Counted from the stretch's first letter, positions 34,405-44,762 are shown. The stretch: 64,000 nt of DNA from Herbaspirillum sp. 3R11 (GCF_004563925.1 NZ_SPNJ01000002.1:372001-436000); one strand, 5' to 3'. The notes: generated from the letters alone by a model not told the origin. Program-made: numbers and translations.

Positions 34405-35133
34405 TCAGGAGTTGGTGATGGTGGTGCGGCTTGCAGTGACCGAGACCGACACCGACACGCTGGTGGTGGTCGAGCTGCCATCAGCCGGTGTGGAGCCGTC
34501 GTCAGCCGTCGGGTTCTTCAGCGACGCCACGAAATCGGCGATGCCTTTCTTCAGGATTTCATAGGTCTTGTCGATGTTGCTGGCGATGTCGCCGTTAAGG
34601 ACCTTGAGGCTGGACAGGATGCCGCGCGCTTCATCAAAGCCCTGATCGACACCCTTCTGGATCAGGCTCATGAACTTGTCGATGTTGGCATCGCGCTTGG
34701 TGTTGTCGGTGCTATCGGCTCCGTCAGCGCTGTCCGCACCATCCGTGCTGTCGCCGGTCTTGCTGTTCTGGCTGAACAAGCCGAAAGCGCTCTTGATGAA
34801 CGACAGGATGCGGCCGGCGGTGGCTTCAGGGCTGTTGTCCTGCGAGGCGGCGTTCTGAATGGCGTTGTCGCCGAGCTCCGGTTTCAGGATGTCGTTGAGG
34901 TTTTCGATCGCCGATTTGTAGACCAGCGAGAGCGGATCGTTCTGCGACGACAGCGAGACTTCCAGCGACGATTGCAGGATGGCGGCATTCAGTTGCTGCT
35001 TGGCGATGGCCGGGGTCAGCTTGACGTCCTGCGCGCTATCCGCCTTGGTGGTGTCGTTGGCGGCATCAGTCGTTGCGGGCAGGCTGGTGGCCGGCGTGGT
35101 GGTGGTATTAAGTGTGTTGGTGCTGATCGACAT
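34405..35133 (-). CDS. Hypothetical protein, DUF5610-like
   Basis: The 242 residues start at 35133 with AGGAG placed 8 bases upstream. There is no signal peptide. The N-terminal 40 residues are Thr/Ala/Asp-rich and disordered. A helical core follows (LTPAIAKQQLNAAILQSSLEVSLSSQNDPLSLVYKSAIENLNDILKP), typical of DUF5610. There is then an acidic repeat of GADS(A/T)DG type near residues 135-150, a second helical segment, and an unusual low-complexity tail alternating Ser and Val before TASRTTITNS. It is monocistronic. The function of the family is not known to me. Confidence 0.7.
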   Translation of the reverse strand: MSISTNTLNTTTTPATSLPATTDAANDTTKADSAQDVKLTPAIAKQQLNAAILQSSLEVSLSSQNDPLSLVYKSAIENLNDILKPELGDNAIQNAASQDNSPEATAGRILSFIKSAFGLFSQNSKTGDSTDGADSADGADSTDNTKRDANIDKFMSLIQKGVDQGFDEARGILSSLKVLNGDIASNIDKTYEILKKGIADFVASLKNPTADDGSTPADGSSTTTSVSVSVSVTASRTTITNS

Positions 35134-35397
35134 GGCAGGTCTCCTGTACAAGGACCGCACGCAAGAAGGAGGGGGAATGGCAGTCCATCCTCAACTTACG
35201 GCATGCTGACCAAAATCTGAAGGTCACAATGTCAACTTCGTTTGTAAGAATTTATGAACAGATTCGAGACAATACGTATCGTTTTCACTGAAATTGGGGT
35301 AATTATTGTTTTTCGGAAAGGCCCTTTTGCAGCTATCGTGCGTCTCACCCCATGAGAGCGATGATCCTGTCTCTCAAATCGCTTACGGCGAAATTAT

Positions 35398-36549
35398 CTA
35401 AGGTTGGATGACGCCGCTCTTGTCCACTGTCGTCACGTCAACATAGGTCGAGCCCTGATGACTGGACGGTGAAAAATTGATTTGATAGCCGGCGTGGTCG
35501 TAGGTTTTGTCGTTGACTGTTTCCAGCGCGACAATCAATTTCTCGTGCGTCAGCCGGTGGCTGGCGCGGCTGAGGCCTTCGGCCAGCACTTTTGCGGCGA
35601 TATAACCTTCGAGTCCGAGATAGCTGAATTGTCCGATCCTGGCGACGCGCATCGCTTTTTGGTATTCATGCACGATGGGCGTGCGCGCTTTCCACGGATG
35701 CGGCACGACTTGCGAAATGATCAGGCCGCTTGCGGCTTCTTCCAGGTCGCTGGTCAGCAGCGGGCTGCACACCAGCGAGGCGCAATAGAAATAACCGAGA
35801 TAGCCCTTGGCGCGCAGGTTGCGTATCAAGGCGCTGTTGACGTTTTGTGAAATGCTCATGATCAGCACCACGTCGGGTCGGCTTTCCAACAGTTTGTCGG
35901 CGATCTTGTCGACGTTTTGTCCCATGATGCTTTCCGAGGCGACCAGCTGCGCGTTTGCATTGCTGATCTTGGCTTTCATCATGACGTTGTGCGGCAGTCC
36001 CGTAGCGTCATTGAAGATCGCCAGCCGTTTCAGTCCCATCTGCGTGAAGCGCGAAAACAGATAGTCGTATTCGTTGGCATAGCTGGCGCGTATCGTGAAG
36101 ACATGCCGGTTGAACGCGGCGTACACAATCCAGGAGCCCGTCACGGGGGCGAAATACGGCACCTTGCGTTCGTTGATCAGCGGCAATACGGCGGCGGTGG
36201 TTTGTGCGCCGATATAGCCGAACAGTGCGATGGCCTTGTGCTCGTCGAGCAGTTCCTGCGTGTTCTTGAGCGCCAGGGTGGGATCGTTCTGGTCATCCAG
36301 CGTCATCAACCTGACCCGGCGACCCGCTATGCCGCCGCGGCTGTTGAGCTGGGCGAAGTAGACGTTGGCTCCGGTGATGAACTGGCGTGTGATCTTGGCG
36401 TAGGGGCCGCTCAGATCGGCAGACTGGCCGACGACGATGTCGTTGTTGCCGGCAGGTTCGGCGGGATTGAGTTGTCCATGGGCATGGCAACACAAAAAAA
36501 ACAGGGTCAGCGCAGCGATGCGCCGCACGGGAAAGAATGGTATTCGCAT
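35398..36549 (-). CDS. Periplasmic binding protein, branched-chain amino-acid (LivK/Peripla_BP_6) type, orphan
   Basis: The 383 residues have a signal peptide (IAALTLFFLCCHAHGQ), then DIVVGQSADLSGPYAKITRQFITGANVYFAQLNSRGGIAGRRVRLMTLDDQNDPTLA, the classical opening of type I leucine-binding proteins. No permease or ATPase lies next to it, so it may serve a remote transporter, or a signalling protein as known for some orphan binding proteins. The ligand is unknown. The gap to dgt (36550-36712) has no visible terminator. Confidence 0.83.
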   Translation of the reverse strand: MRIPFFPVRRIAALTLFFLCCHAHGQLNPAEPAGNNDIVVGQSADLSGPYAKITRQFITGANVYFAQLNSRGGIAGRRVRLMTLDDQNDPTLALKNTQELLDEHKAIALFGYIGAQTTAAVLPLINERKVPYFAPVTGSWIVYAAFNRHVFTIRASYANEYDYLFSRFTQMGLKRLAIFNDATGLPHNVMMKAKISNANAQLVASESIMGQNVDKIADKLLESRPDVVLIMSISQNVNSALIRNLRAKGYLGYFYCASLVCSPLLTSDLEEAASGLIISQVVPHPWKARTPIVHEYQKAMRVARIGQFSYLGLEGYIAAKVLAEGLSRASHRLTHEKLIVALETVNDKTYDHAGYQINFSPSSHQGSTYVDVTTVDKSGVIQP

Positions 36550-36712
36550 GGTCTCGACACCTCCACCAGTTGTTGGCTGCAGAGATGGTTTTGTCGTGCT
36601 ATCAGGGTAGCAACGATAAACGCAGAGGCAATGTGTTTGTGCAGATCCGGTGCAATCGGGGGCACAAACCAGATGAATCTTGACGATGTACGAATCGCGT
36701 CAGAATCTTTTT

Positions 36713-37864
36713 CTACAGTTCTTCCACCATGAACAGACGTCGGTGTTCACGCATGGCGTAACGGTCGGTCATGCCGGCAATGTAGTCCGATACCTGGCGC
36801 GCCTGGCGGCGCCGGCCTTCGTCGTCCTGTTCTGCGATCACGTAGTCGGGCGGCAATAGCGTCGGCTGCGACAGGAAGGCCTGGAACAATTCGGCGATGA
36901 TGCGGCGCGCCTTGGCGGTCATGCGATTGACCTGGTAGTGGCGATACAAGTTCTGGCGCAGGAAGCGCTTGAGCACGGCGGCTTCCTCTTGCATCGGTTC
37001 GGAGAAGGCGATCAGCGGCGCGGCGTTGCGCACGTCCTCGATGCTGCGCGGCGAAACGGCGGCGATGTTTTCCTGCGAGGTGCGGATGAGGTCGACGATC
37101 AGGGTATTGATCATGCGACGCACGGTTTCGTTGATGGCGCGGCGGCCGGTGATGCCGGGATAGGTCAGTTCCGCTTCGCGCTGGTGGCGCGCGAAGAAAT
37201 CCACCTCGCTCAGTTGCGCAATCGTCAGCAGGCCGGAGCGCAGGCCGTCGTCGATGTCGTGGTTGTTGTAGGCAATCTCGTCGGCCAGGTTGGCCAGCTG
37301 CGCTTCCAGGCTCGGTTGCTTCTTGTCGATGAAGCGCTGGCCGATGGCGCCGAGCTGGCGCGCATTGGTCAGCGAGCAATGCTTGAGGATGCCTTCGCGT
37401 GTTTCGAACATCAGGTTGAGGCCATCGAAAGCGCCGTAGTGCTGTTCGAGGTCGTCCACCACGCGCAGGCTTTGCAGGTTATGTTCAAAGCCGCCGAAGT
37501 CCTTCATGCACGTATTCAGCTCGTCCTGGCCGGCATGACCGAAGGGGGTGTGGCCGAGGTCGTGCGCCAGCGAGATGGCCTCCACCAGGTCTTCGTTGAG
37601 ACGCAGGTTGCGTGCGCAGGAGCGCGCGATCTGGGCGACTTCGATGCTGTGGGTCAGGCGTGTGCGAAACAGGTCGCCTTCATGATTGACGAAGACCTGG
37701 GTCTTGTATTCGAGGCGACGGAACGCAGTGGAATGAACGATGCGATCACGGTCGCGCTGGAACTCGGTGCGCGAGCCGGGCGCAGGTTCGGCATAACGCC
37801 TCCCGGTCGATGTTGCCGCGTGTGCGGCATAAGGTGCGAGGTGCAGCGGCGCGTCTTGGGTCAT
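36713..37864 (-). CDS. dgt: dGTP triphosphohydrolase-like HD protein
   Basis: The 383 residues carry the HD-domain metal motifs RTRFTHSIEV-like [21 protein letters not shown] and [21 protein letters not shown] (HD near residue 106), then [13 protein letters not shown] and [16 protein letters not shown]. This is the deoxyguanosinetriphosphate triphosphohydrolase-like group that cleaves dNTPs to nucleoside plus triphosphate. It follows the aroK-aroB fusion by 81 bases and is probably co-transcribed, the common Burkholderiales order. Confidence 0.92.
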   Translation of the reverse strand: MTQDAPLHLAPYAAHAATSTGRRYAEPAPGSRTEFQRDRDRIVHSTAFRRLEYKTQVFVNHEGDLFRTRLTHSIEVAQIARSCARNLRLNEDLVEAISLAHDLGHTPFGHAGQDELNTCMKDFGGFEHNLQSLRVVDDLEQHYGAFDGLNLMFETREGILKHCSLTNARQLGAIGQRFIDKKQPSLEAQLANLADEIAYNNHDIDDGLRSGLLTIAQLSEVDFFARHQREAELTYPGITGRRAINETVRRMINTLIVDLIRTSQENIAAVSPRSIEDVRNAAPLIAFSEPMQEEAAVLKRFLRQNLYRHYQVNRMTAKARRIIAELFQAFLSQPTLLPPDYVIAEQDDEGRRRQARQVSDYIAGMTDRYAMREHRRLFMVEEL

Positions 37865-37945
37865 GTCAGGAACTCATTCAGGTGCTTCAATGCAGCTTCT
37901 TCAATCGACGGCGACGCAATGCAATGACTTCTGCAACCGTCGTCC

Positions 37946-39655
37946 TCAGCTCGGGGTTTGTACGCAGGCCGCCAGCGTCTGCAGCAGGAGTTCATGCGGC
38001 ACGTTGGTGATCAGCGGTTGGCCCAGCGGTTTGATCAGGATGAACTTGATCGCGCCGCCTTCGTTCTTCTTGTCGACTTCCATCAGTTCCAGCCAGCGTT
38101 GCGTACCGAGATCGGGCGCCGTCACAGGCAGGCCGGCGGCTTTTACCAATGCAGTCAGGCGGTCCTTGGAGACGGCATCGATGTAGCCCAGGCGATGCGA
38201 CAGATCGGCGGCCATCACCATGCCGCAGCCGACCGCTTCGCCGTGCAGCCACTGGCCGTAGCCGAGGCCGTTTTCGATCGCGTGGCCGAAGGTGTGGCCG
38301 AAGTTGAGGATGGCGCGCAGGCCGCCTTCGCGCTCATCCTGACGCACCACGTCGGCCTTGATTTCGCAGGAGCGCTGGATCGAGTAGGCCAGCGCGGCGT
38401 TGTCCTTGGCGACCAGCTTGCCGATGTTGGCTTCGATCCAGTCGAAGAAGGGCGCGTCGATGATGGCGCCGTGCTTGATCACTTCGGCCAGGCCGGCCGC
38501 CAGTTCACGCGGCGGCAGCGTGTGCAGCGTGGCGGTGTCGGCGATCACGGCTTGCGGCTGGTAGAACGCGCCGATCATGTTCTTGCCCAGCGGATGGTTG
38601 ATGCCGGTCTTGCCGCCTACGGAGGAATCGACCTGCGACAGCAGCGTGGTCGGGATCTGCACGAACGGCACGCCGCGCATGTACGACGCCGCTGCGAAGC
38701 CGGTCAGGTCGCCGATGACGCCGCCGCCGAGCGCGACCAGCGTGGTCTTGCGATCGCATTTTTCGGCGAGCAGGACGTCGAACACTTTCATCAGGCTGGC
38801 CCAGGTCTTTTGTTCTTCACCGTCGGGCAGCACGATTTCGGTGACTTGCTTGCCGGCGTCTTCGAGCAGCTTGCGCACCTGCGGCAGGTACAGCGGACCG
38901 ACCTTGTCGTTGGTGATGAGCGCGACCCGCTTGCCGGCGACGTGGCGCGTCAGCAATTCGGGATTCGACAGCAGGCCGTGGCCGATGGTGATCGGATAGC
39001 TACGCTCTCCCAGCTCGACCTGCAGGGAGACGGGAGAAAAAGTGGAGTCGGTCATGTTGGATTCGGCAGCAGATGCGGCCGGTTGTGCGTGGGTTGTTGC
39101 CGACGTTGCGGTCGTACTGGCAGTCGCATCGGCAGTTGGTTTTGGCGTCAGTTCGAGCTGGCTCAGGATGGCCTGCACCAGGAACTGCACGTTGGGGCGG
39201 CCGGTCTCGATGACGAAATCGGCCACTTCGCGGTAATACGGATCGCGCTGGCGCGACAGTTCTTCGAGCTTGCGACGAGGATCGGCGGTTTGCAGCAGCG
39301 GACGGTTCTTGTCGCGGCCGGTGCGTTGCAGGATCTGGTTGATGCCGGCGCGCAGATAAATCACGGTGCCGCGCTGTTTCAGATAGGCGCGTGTCTCGGC
39401 GCGCAAGATGGCGCCGCCGCCGGTGGCCAGGACGATGTCCTGCTGGGCGCTCAGTTCACGGATGACATCGGCTTCGCGCTTGCGAAAACTTTCCTCGCCT
39501 TCGATTTCAAAAATCACGGGGATGGTTGTGCCGGTGCGCGACTCGATCTCGTGATCGGAGTCGACGAAGCGCTTGTTCAGTTTTTTCGCCAGGGCGCGCC
39601 CTATCGTTGTCTTGCCGGCGCCCATCAGGCCGACAAGAAAAATGCTTCCGTTCAT
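37946..39655 (-). CDS. aroK-aroB: Fused shikimate kinase / 3-dehydroquinate synthase (AroK-AroB)
   Basis: A single 569-residue frame. Residues 1-172 are shikimate kinase: P-loop [12 protein letters not shown] at 32-34, and GGGAILR. A linker of about 28 residues rich in Ala, Thr and Ser follows. Residues 201-569 are 3-dehydroquinate synthase (NAD-binding [19 protein letters not shown], metal His in [10 protein letters not shown]). The internal Met 201 (ATG at 39055) is where a separate AroB would normally start, but no stop codon precedes it and no ribosome site is visible. The two enzymes catalyse steps 5 and 2 of the shikimate pathway. The fusion could be genuine, or internal initiation could also yield free AroB. 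Confidence 0.9.
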   Translation of the reverse strand: MNGSIFLVGLMGAGKTTIGRALAKKLNKRFVDSDHEIESRTGTTIPVIFEIEGEESFRKREADVIRELSAQQDIVLATGGGAILRAETRAYLKQRGTVIYLRAGINQILQRTGRDKNRPLLQTADPRRKLEELSRQRDPYYREVADFVIETGRPNVQFLVQAILSQLELTPKPTADATASTTATSATTHAQPAASAAESNMTDSTFSPVSLQVELGERSYPITIGHGLLSNPELLTRHVAGKRVALITNDKVGPLYLPQVRKLLEDAGKQVTEIVLPDGEEQKTWASLMKVFDVLLAEKCDRKTTLVALGGGVIGDLTGFAAASYMRGVPFVQIPTTLLSQVDSSVGGKTGINHPLGKNMIGAFYQPQAVIADTATLHTLPPRELAAGLAEVIKHGAIIDAPFFDWIEANIGKLVAKDNAALAYSIQRSCEIKADVVRQDEREGGLRAILNFGHTFGHAIENGLGYGQWLHGEAVGCGMVMAADLSHRLGYIDAVSKDRLTALVKAAGLPVTAPDLGTQRWLELMEVDKKNEGGAIKFILIKPLGQPLITNVPHELLLQTLAACVQTPS

Positions 39656-39816
39656 ATACGATTTTTCGCTGCGGGATTGTCCGGATAGCTGGTCGCTGGA
39701 GGCCGCTGTTGTTGGTTTTTCGGCCCGCCTTGTGCAACCAGCTGCAACGGGCGATTTTACCGTCTGTTGTGCCGTTGTCGGGGAAATATCGGGAAAAACA
39801 TGGCTTTTGGGGCCTG

Positions 39817-41904
39817 CTAACGCAGGAAATTGCGGTCTGCGACGATTTTAGGCGTGAGGAAGATCAGCAATTCCGTCTTGTGGTCGATGCGGGCGCTATG
39901 TTTGAAGAGATTGCCCAGTATCGGGATGTCGCCCAGCAACGGCACCTTGGAAACAGTGTTTGATTCGGTCTGCGTGTAGATGCCGCCGATGACCACGGTG
40001 CCGCCGTTTTCCACCTGCACCAGCGTCCTGACGTGCTTGGTGTTGATCGCCAGGCCGCCCGGCGTGGCGGTGCCGCGGCTGTCCTTGTTGATGTCGACAT
40101 TGAGGATGACGTTGCCGTCAGGCGTGATCTGGGGCGTGACTTCGAGCTTGAGGTTGGCTTTCTTGAATGCGGTCGAGGTGGCGCCGCTGCTGGTGGCTTG
40201 CTGGTAGGGAATTTCTTCGCCCTGTTCGATCAGTGCCGGTTGCTGGTCGGCCGTGACCACGCGCGGGCTGGAAACGATCTTGCCTTTGCCGTCGGCTTCC
40301 AGCGCCGACAGCTCTAGTGTAAGAAAGCGGTTGGCGGCGGCGTTGAACAGGCTCAGCGCAAAACTGCCTGCAGCGGCGCCGCCGATTCCTTGCGCCGGCA
40401 GGTTGACGGCGTGGTTGGCCGTGTAGGAATTGGCGGCAGCCTTGGTCAGTCCTGCTACTTCGCCGGCCTGGTTGTAGGTGCTGCCGGCAGCGACGCCATT
40501 GGTCCTGGCGGAAAATCCCAGGCGCGCGCCGAGGTTGCGGCTGAAGCTGTCGTCGGCTTCGACGATGCGTGCTTCGATCAGCACCTGGCGCGCGGCGACG
40601 TCGATCTTCTCCAGCAGCTTGCGGATATTGTCGAGCACCGAGGGTGTGTCGGTGACGAATAGCTGGTTGGTGCGCTGGTCCACCACGGCACTGCCGCGGC
40701 GCGACAGCAGCGTGGGTCGGCGCTCGCTGTTCGGGCTGATGCCGGCTGTTGCATCCTCGCCGAACACCTTGCGGAAGGCGTCGGCCTTCTGATAGTTGAG
40801 CTGGAACACCTCGGCGCGCAAGGGTTCCAGCTCGGCGATCTGGGCGCGCTGTTCCAGTTCAAGCCGTTCGCGCATCAGCAATTCTTCGCGCGGCGCCACC
40901 CACATGACATTGCCGTTGCGGCGCATGTCCAGCCCGCGCGCCTGCAGCACGATGTCCAGCGCCTGGTCCCACGGCACTTCTTTCAGGCGCAGCGTCAATG
41001 CACCGCCCACGCCGTCGCTGGCGATGATGTTGATGCCGGTGAAGTCGGCCAGCACCTGCAGGATGGCGCGCACGTCGATGTTCTGGAATTGCAGCGACAG
41101 CTTGTCGCCGCGGTAGAGCTGGTGACGTTGGGCCGGCCCTTTCCCGGTGTCTGCAGGCGTGCGCACTTCGATCACCAATTGCGCATCCTTTTGATAGGCG
41201 TGATATTCCGCCTGCGCTTCGGTGTCGATCAGCAGCCGCACGTCCGCACCGCGGCTGCTGCCGGCGATGGTCTTGACCGGCGTGCCGAAATCGCTGACGT
41301 CGAGGCGTCGCGGCGAGTGCGTTGGCAAGCCGGCGTTGAGGATGTCTGCGACGATCTGCAGTCCTTGCCGACGGATGTCGAGCGCCGTTTCCGGTCCGGG
41401 AAGGTCGATGAGAATGCGGCCTTCACCTTGTGCCCCGCGCCGGAAGTCGATGCTGCCGATCAATGGTCTGCTGTTGCTGTTGCTGCCGCTGCTGCTGACC
41501 GGCAGTGCTTCGTTGCCGGCGATGGCGACAATGACGGTATCGGCTTCGGTGCGCACGGCGTAGGGCGGCATGTGCTTCAGGTTGAGCACGATGCGGCTGC
41601 GACCTGCCGAGGTAGCGACCGTGACGCCGCGCAACACCCCTGTTTCGGCGCTTGGAGGTCTGGCATCGACGGTGTTGTCGGTGTCGGAAAAATCGATGAC
41701 GATGCGGGCCGGCGAGGTCGTTGAAAAATGAACCGGCGATGTTGCGGGAGGCATGCGCAATTTGATGCGGACTTCGATGCGACTGTCAGGCTGCGCCACA
41801 TCGATAGCCAGGATGGCATTGCGTTGCACTTGCGCCTGAACGCCGCTGCATACCAGCAACCAGAACATGGTCGACAGCGCCAGCCGGCAGATCGAATGTT
41901 TCAT
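39817..41904 (-). CDS. pilQ: Type IV pilus secretin PilQ
   Basis: The 695 residues begin with a signal peptide ending VQAQ. One AMIN-type domain is at about 30-120 and a second near 145-235, then an STN domain ([31 protein letters not shown]), an N1 domain, and the C-terminal secretin pore with [16 protein letters not shown] and [12 protein letters not shown]. It forms the outer-membrane gate for the pilus fibre. It is the last gene of pilMNOPQ and overlaps pilP by ATGA. Confidence 0.96.
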   Translation of the reverse strand: MKHSICRLALSTMFWLLVCSGVQAQVQRNAILAIDVAQPDSRIEVRIKLRMPPATSPVHFSTTSPARIVIDFSDTDNTVDARPPSAETGVLRGVTVATSAGRSRIVLNLKHMPPYAVRTEADTVIVAIAGNEALPVSSSGSNSNSRPLIGSIDFRRGAQGEGRILIDLPGPETALDIRRQGLQIVADILNAGLPTHSPRRLDVSDFGTPVKTIAGSSRGADVRLLIDTEAQAEYHAYQKDAQLVIEVRTPADTGKGPAQRHQLYRGDKLSLQFQNIDVRAILQVLADFTGINIIASDGVGGALTLRLKEVPWDQALDIVLQARGLDMRRNGNVMWVAPREELLMRERLELEQRAQIAELEPLRAEVFQLNYQKADAFRKVFGEDATAGISPNSERRPTLLSRRGSAVVDQRTNQLFVTDTPSVLDNIRKLLEKIDVAARQVLIEARIVEADDSFSRNLGARLGFSARTNGVAAGSTYNQAGEVAGLTKAAANSYTANHAVNLPAQGIGGAAAGSFALSLFNAAANRFLTLELSALEADGKGKIVSSPRVVTADQQPALIEQGEEIPYQQATSSGATSTAFKKANLKLEVTPQITPDGNVILNVDINKDSRGTATPGGLAINTKHVRTLVQVENGGTVVIGGIYTQTESNTVSKVPLLGDIPILGNLFKHSARIDHKTELLIFLTPKIVADRNFLR

Positions 41905-42452
41905 TTTCCGCGTCCTTGCAGTTCCAATGTTGTCATGCGTTTTTCCCAGTCACCGTTGTTGCGGATCAGTTCTTCCAGTTCGACGCGACCGTCCGCGATG
42001 TGGCGGATGACGCCGAAATTCCGACCCAGATAATCGCCGCTGCGCGATGGATAAACAATCTTGTCGACCTGCAGCAAGGCGTCTGTGCGGCCGTCGCGCG
42101 ACAGCGTGCCGACCATGCGTATCGATTCCAGCGGAATGTCTTCGAGCGGTTGTTTGGCGCCGCGCTGCCGGGGACGTTCGTTGGGCTCGTCGTCGATGAT
42201 GGAGGTGCCGGGATGGCCGAATGGCGTCGCTGCGTTATCGTCATTCGCGACGGTGTACGCATACGGAGCGAAATCGTTTGTGAGCTGGATGAATGGCGTT
42301 GTCGCGGGCATGCCGCGATGGAACGTTTCAAGTTGCCCACGCAGCTGATCCGGCGTTTCGCGCTCGGTGCAACTTGCCAGCAGCGGCGCCAGCGGTGCAA
42401 GGAGTATCAGCAGGATGGCGGATAACCGTCTCTGCGCCGGGATGCGATTCAT
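41901..42452 (-). CDS. pilP: Pilus assembly lipoprotein PilP
   Basis: The 183 residues have a lipoprotein signal ending LLASC (Cys 28). The family core PLEDIPLESIRMVGTLSRDG is followed by ALLQVDKIVYPSRSGDYLGRNFGVIRHIADGRVELEELI. PilP links the inner-membrane PilNO complex to PilQ. It overlaps both neighbours by ATGA. Confidence 0.95.
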   Translation of the reverse strand: MNRIPAQRRLSAILLILLAPLAPLLASCTERETPDQLRGQLETFHRGMPATTPFIQLTNDFAPYAYTVANDDNAATPFGHPGTSIIDDEPNERPRQRGAKQPLEDIPLESIRMVGTLSRDGRTDALLQVDKIVYPSRSGDYLGRNFGVIRHIADGRVELEELIRNNGDWEKRMTTLELQGRGK

Positions 42453-43054
42453 GATTTTTCCTCTTTGCCGGGACTGCGGCGATAGGTCAGGACGACGGCT
42501 TCCAGCGTTACCTGGCCGGGACGGTCGGCGTTGTTCATGCGCATGTCGTCCAGAATGACGAGGCGGGGGAATGCCGCCATGTCGGCGCTAAAGCGGCCGA
42601 CGTCGTGGTAGTTGCCGCTCAGGCGGATGGCGATCGGCGCTTCGACGTAACCGTGTTTCGTCTCGGGGCGTCCGGGCCTGGCGAACTCGAATTGCAGACG
42701 ATTTTTCAGCGCGGCGTCGCCGATGCCGTCCAATGCCAGATCAATGTCGATGAACGGTTGCAGTTGCTCTTCGAGCGTCGCAACATGTTGTTCCAGATTC
42801 TGGATGTGCTGCGCGGAGTGGGCGAACGCCATGGCCCTGCGATGCTTTTCCGGATAGGAGGATTTCAGCGCAGCGTAGTCATGTTCACTGCGTTCCAGCG
42901 CGTCGATTTCAGGTATCAGGTGAAGCTGCCATCCCGCCAGCAGTATTGCCACGAACAGTGTCAACAGCAAGGCGTTGCGCCATCCGTGCGGCCAGGTCGA
43001 GGGATGGCGGCCGTTGAGTTCGCGCCATTGCAGGATGAGCGTCGCGCCGTTCAT
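42449..43054 (-). CDS. pilO: Pilus assembly protein PilO
   Basis: The 201 residues have one membrane helix near 27-46 (ALLLTLFVAILLAGWQLHLI), a coiled coil to about residue 105 and a ferredoxin-like periplasmic domain with IAIRLSGNYHDVGRFSADMAAFPRLVILDDM. It forms a heterodimer with PilN in the alignment complex. Both ends overlap the neighbouring genes by ATGA. Confidence 0.95.
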   Translation of the reverse strand: MNGATLILQWRELNGRHPSTWPHGWRNALLLTLFVAILLAGWQLHLIPEIDALERSEHDYAALKSSYPEKHRRAMAFAHSAQHIQNLEQHVATLEEQLQPFIDIDLALDGIGDAALKNRLQFEFARPGRPETKHGYVEAPIAIRLSGNYHDVGRFSADMAAFPRLVILDDMRMNNADRPGQVTLEAVVLTYRRSPGKEEKS

Positions 43055-43632
43055 TGCGTCGCCGCGGCGCGATGGCGGGCGGTGATCACGAAATCGTGCC
43101 GCCGGCCTGGAGCGCTCGCAGCCGCAGTGGCAGCCGGGCCAACCTCGGATGCGCTGCGCGCCTCCTGCAATTGAACCTGCGTGAAAGTGCCGTCGGCGTC
43201 GCGCAATGCTTCCAGCAGTTGCATCACATGCCGATGCGACGGCGCCGATCCGCTGAGCGTCAAGTTGCGTCCTTGCTGGACCAGTGCAGTGAGGAAGACT
43301 TGTGGCGGCATGCGCCGCGCCAGTTCGTCCAGCAATCGTGGCGCGTCGTTGCGTTGCTGTTGCAGCGCTTCAAGATAGCGTCGTTTGCGTTCGAGCTCAG
43401 CGATCCGCGCTTCTTGTTGCTTGCCGACATTGATTGCTGCATCCATTCGGGTGTGTTCGGCGCGCAGCAGATTGAACAATTGTTGTTGCTGAGCGGCCTG
43501 AGCGGCAATGTGTGTTGACCAGGCCAGGACCACGGCGGACGCGCCGGCCGTCGTCGCGGCCAGCAACAGGTAAAAGCGTCGATGAGCGCCCGATGCCTGA
43601 TTGCGCTGCGCCAGAAAATTGATCCCGCTCAT
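43051..43632 (-). CDS. pilN: Pilus assembly protein PilN
   Basis: The start at 43632 is fixed by the ATGA overlap with pilM and gives MSGINFLAQRNQ, the expected short cytoplasmic N-terminus with an INFL-type motif that binds PilM. The membrane helix is near residues 20-42, then a coiled coil and a periplasmic domain (ELARRMPPQVFLTALVQQGRNLTLSGSAPSHRHVMQLLEALR). It has 193 residues. Confidence 0.94.
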   Translation of the reverse strand: MSGINFLAQRNQASGAHRRFYLLLAATTAGASAVVLAWSTHIAAQAAQQQQLFNLLRAEHTRMDAAINVGKQQEARIAELERKRRYLEALQQQRNDAPRLLDELARRMPPQVFLTALVQQGRNLTLSGSAPSHRHVMQLLEALRDADGTFTQVQLQEARSASEVGPAATAAASAPGRRHDFVITARHRAAATQ

Positions 43633-44762
43633 CGGTCGAAGCGCCGCAGGGCCAGGCCGCATGCGGTTACATAAGAAGCAGGGTTGTCCGCCGTCAGTTG
43701 CGCCGCATCGATAGCCGGCGCCAGTGCCATGCCGTCGAAGGGTGCCGCCACGGCGATGGGAATCGTGGTGTGTTTGCGCACGGCTTCCACCATGCCGGGA
43801 ATGCCCGCTCCCGGCCCCGCCAACACGATATGTGCCGGCATGTGTGATGTCTGTTGTCGCAGCGTCTGCACCGCCCGCGCAATATGAGCGGCTGCGTGAG
43901 CCAGATAAGTCGCCAGGACATCGGAATGGTCGGCGTCGTATTGCTGCACGTCATGTCGCGCATCGTGTCGCGCATCGTGTCGCGAATCGTGTCGCGAATC
44001 GTGTCGCGAATCATGCTGCATATCGCGTTGCAGTTGCCGGTAGCCGATAGCCAGTTGCTGTTCGCCGGCGATGTGGCCGTCGCAGAACAGCGACAGCAAT
44101 GCTCCGTGCGTTTCGAGGTTCGCCAGAGCGAAGGAGGAAGACGCTTGTGACATGGACTGCATTCGGGTCAGCGCCGTCATCGCGGCGTGGCTGTCGATGT
44201 CGGCGACCACCGCCTGCAATCCCAGCGACTCAGCGACAGCGATGCGATCTTCGACGTCGTCCCGACGTGCGGCGGCAATCAGCATGTCGAGCCGGCCGGG
44301 TGCATTGCGCGTCGGTCCGATAATGCGAAAATCAAGCAAGGCCTGCGCCGTCGGATAGGGCAGCAGGCTTTCAGCATGTCGTCCGGCCAGGAGCGCACGT
44401 TGCGCCTGGCTGCTGCCGAGGGGGACAGAAAGTATGTGGGTCATCGCGCTGGTGGAGGGAATGGCAATGGCGACGTGCCTGGCCTGCGATCCGCTCTTTT
44501 CCCACAGGCGCGAGACGGCTTCCATGACCTGGCGCAGATTGCCGATGCCTTCATCGCTGATGGCGCCGTCGGGCAACGCTTCACGTGCGCAGCACTCCAG
44601 TTGCGCGGTGTGCGCGCGGTTTCCGGATAGTTCGACTATCCGGACTTCGGATCGGCCGATGTCCAGGCCGGCCATCGGCGGCAGGGCGGGGGACAAGGCA
44701 CGGGATAGGCTGCGGAGGTTGGAAGATAAAGCACGAGAAAAGAATTGGGCGAGCTGGGGCAA
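43629..44762 (-). CDS. pilM: Type IV pilus assembly protein PilM
   Basis: The 377 residues from a TTG at 44762 have an actin-like fold: GLDIGRSEVRIVELSG, then VAIAIPSTSAMTHILSVPLG and HIVLAGPGAGIPGMVEAV. An ATG at 44675 would start at MAGLDIGRS and remove an N-terminal tail; family members usually have 10-20 residues before GLDI, so the true start may lie between. A tandem repeat near residues 251-271 encodes HDSR/HDAR units in a region that is normally ordinary sequence. PilM is the cytoplasmic ring partner of PilN. It is the first gene of the operon, divergent from ponA. Confidence 0.92.
   Translation of the reverse strand: MPQLAQFFSRALSSNLRSLSRALSPALPPMAGLDIGRSEVRIVELSGNRAHTAQLECCAREALPDGAISDEGIGNLRQVMEAVSRLWEKSGSQARHVAIAIPSTSAMTHILSVPLGSSQAQRALLAGRHAESLLPYPTAQALLDFRIIGPTRNAPGRLDMLIAAARRDDVEDRIAVAESLGLQAVVADIDSHAAMTALTRMQSMSQASSSFALANLETHGALLSLFCDGHIAGEQQLAIGYRQLQRDMQHDSRHDSRHDSRHDARHDARHDVQQYDADHSDVLATYLAHAAAHIARAVQTLRQQTSHMPAHIVLAGPGAGIPGMVEAVRKHTTIPIAVAAPFDGMALAPAIDAAQLTADNPASYVTACGLALRRFDR
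43951..44010 (-). repeat. 12-bp tandem repeat inside pilM (five copies)
   Basis: Five consecutive 12-mers of TCGTGTCGCG(A/C)A type fill 43951-44010: three are identical and two are one-base variants of each other's pattern. On the coding strand they give repeated His-Asp-(Ser/Ala)-Arg. The unit length is a multiple of three, so copy-number change would alter length but keep the frame. Confidence 0.92.

Noticed and set aside
43951-44010. The pilM tandem repeat as a CRISPR array
   Set aside because: The 12-base units are contiguous without spacers and are in frame with the gene; I saw no other direct-repeat array in the window.
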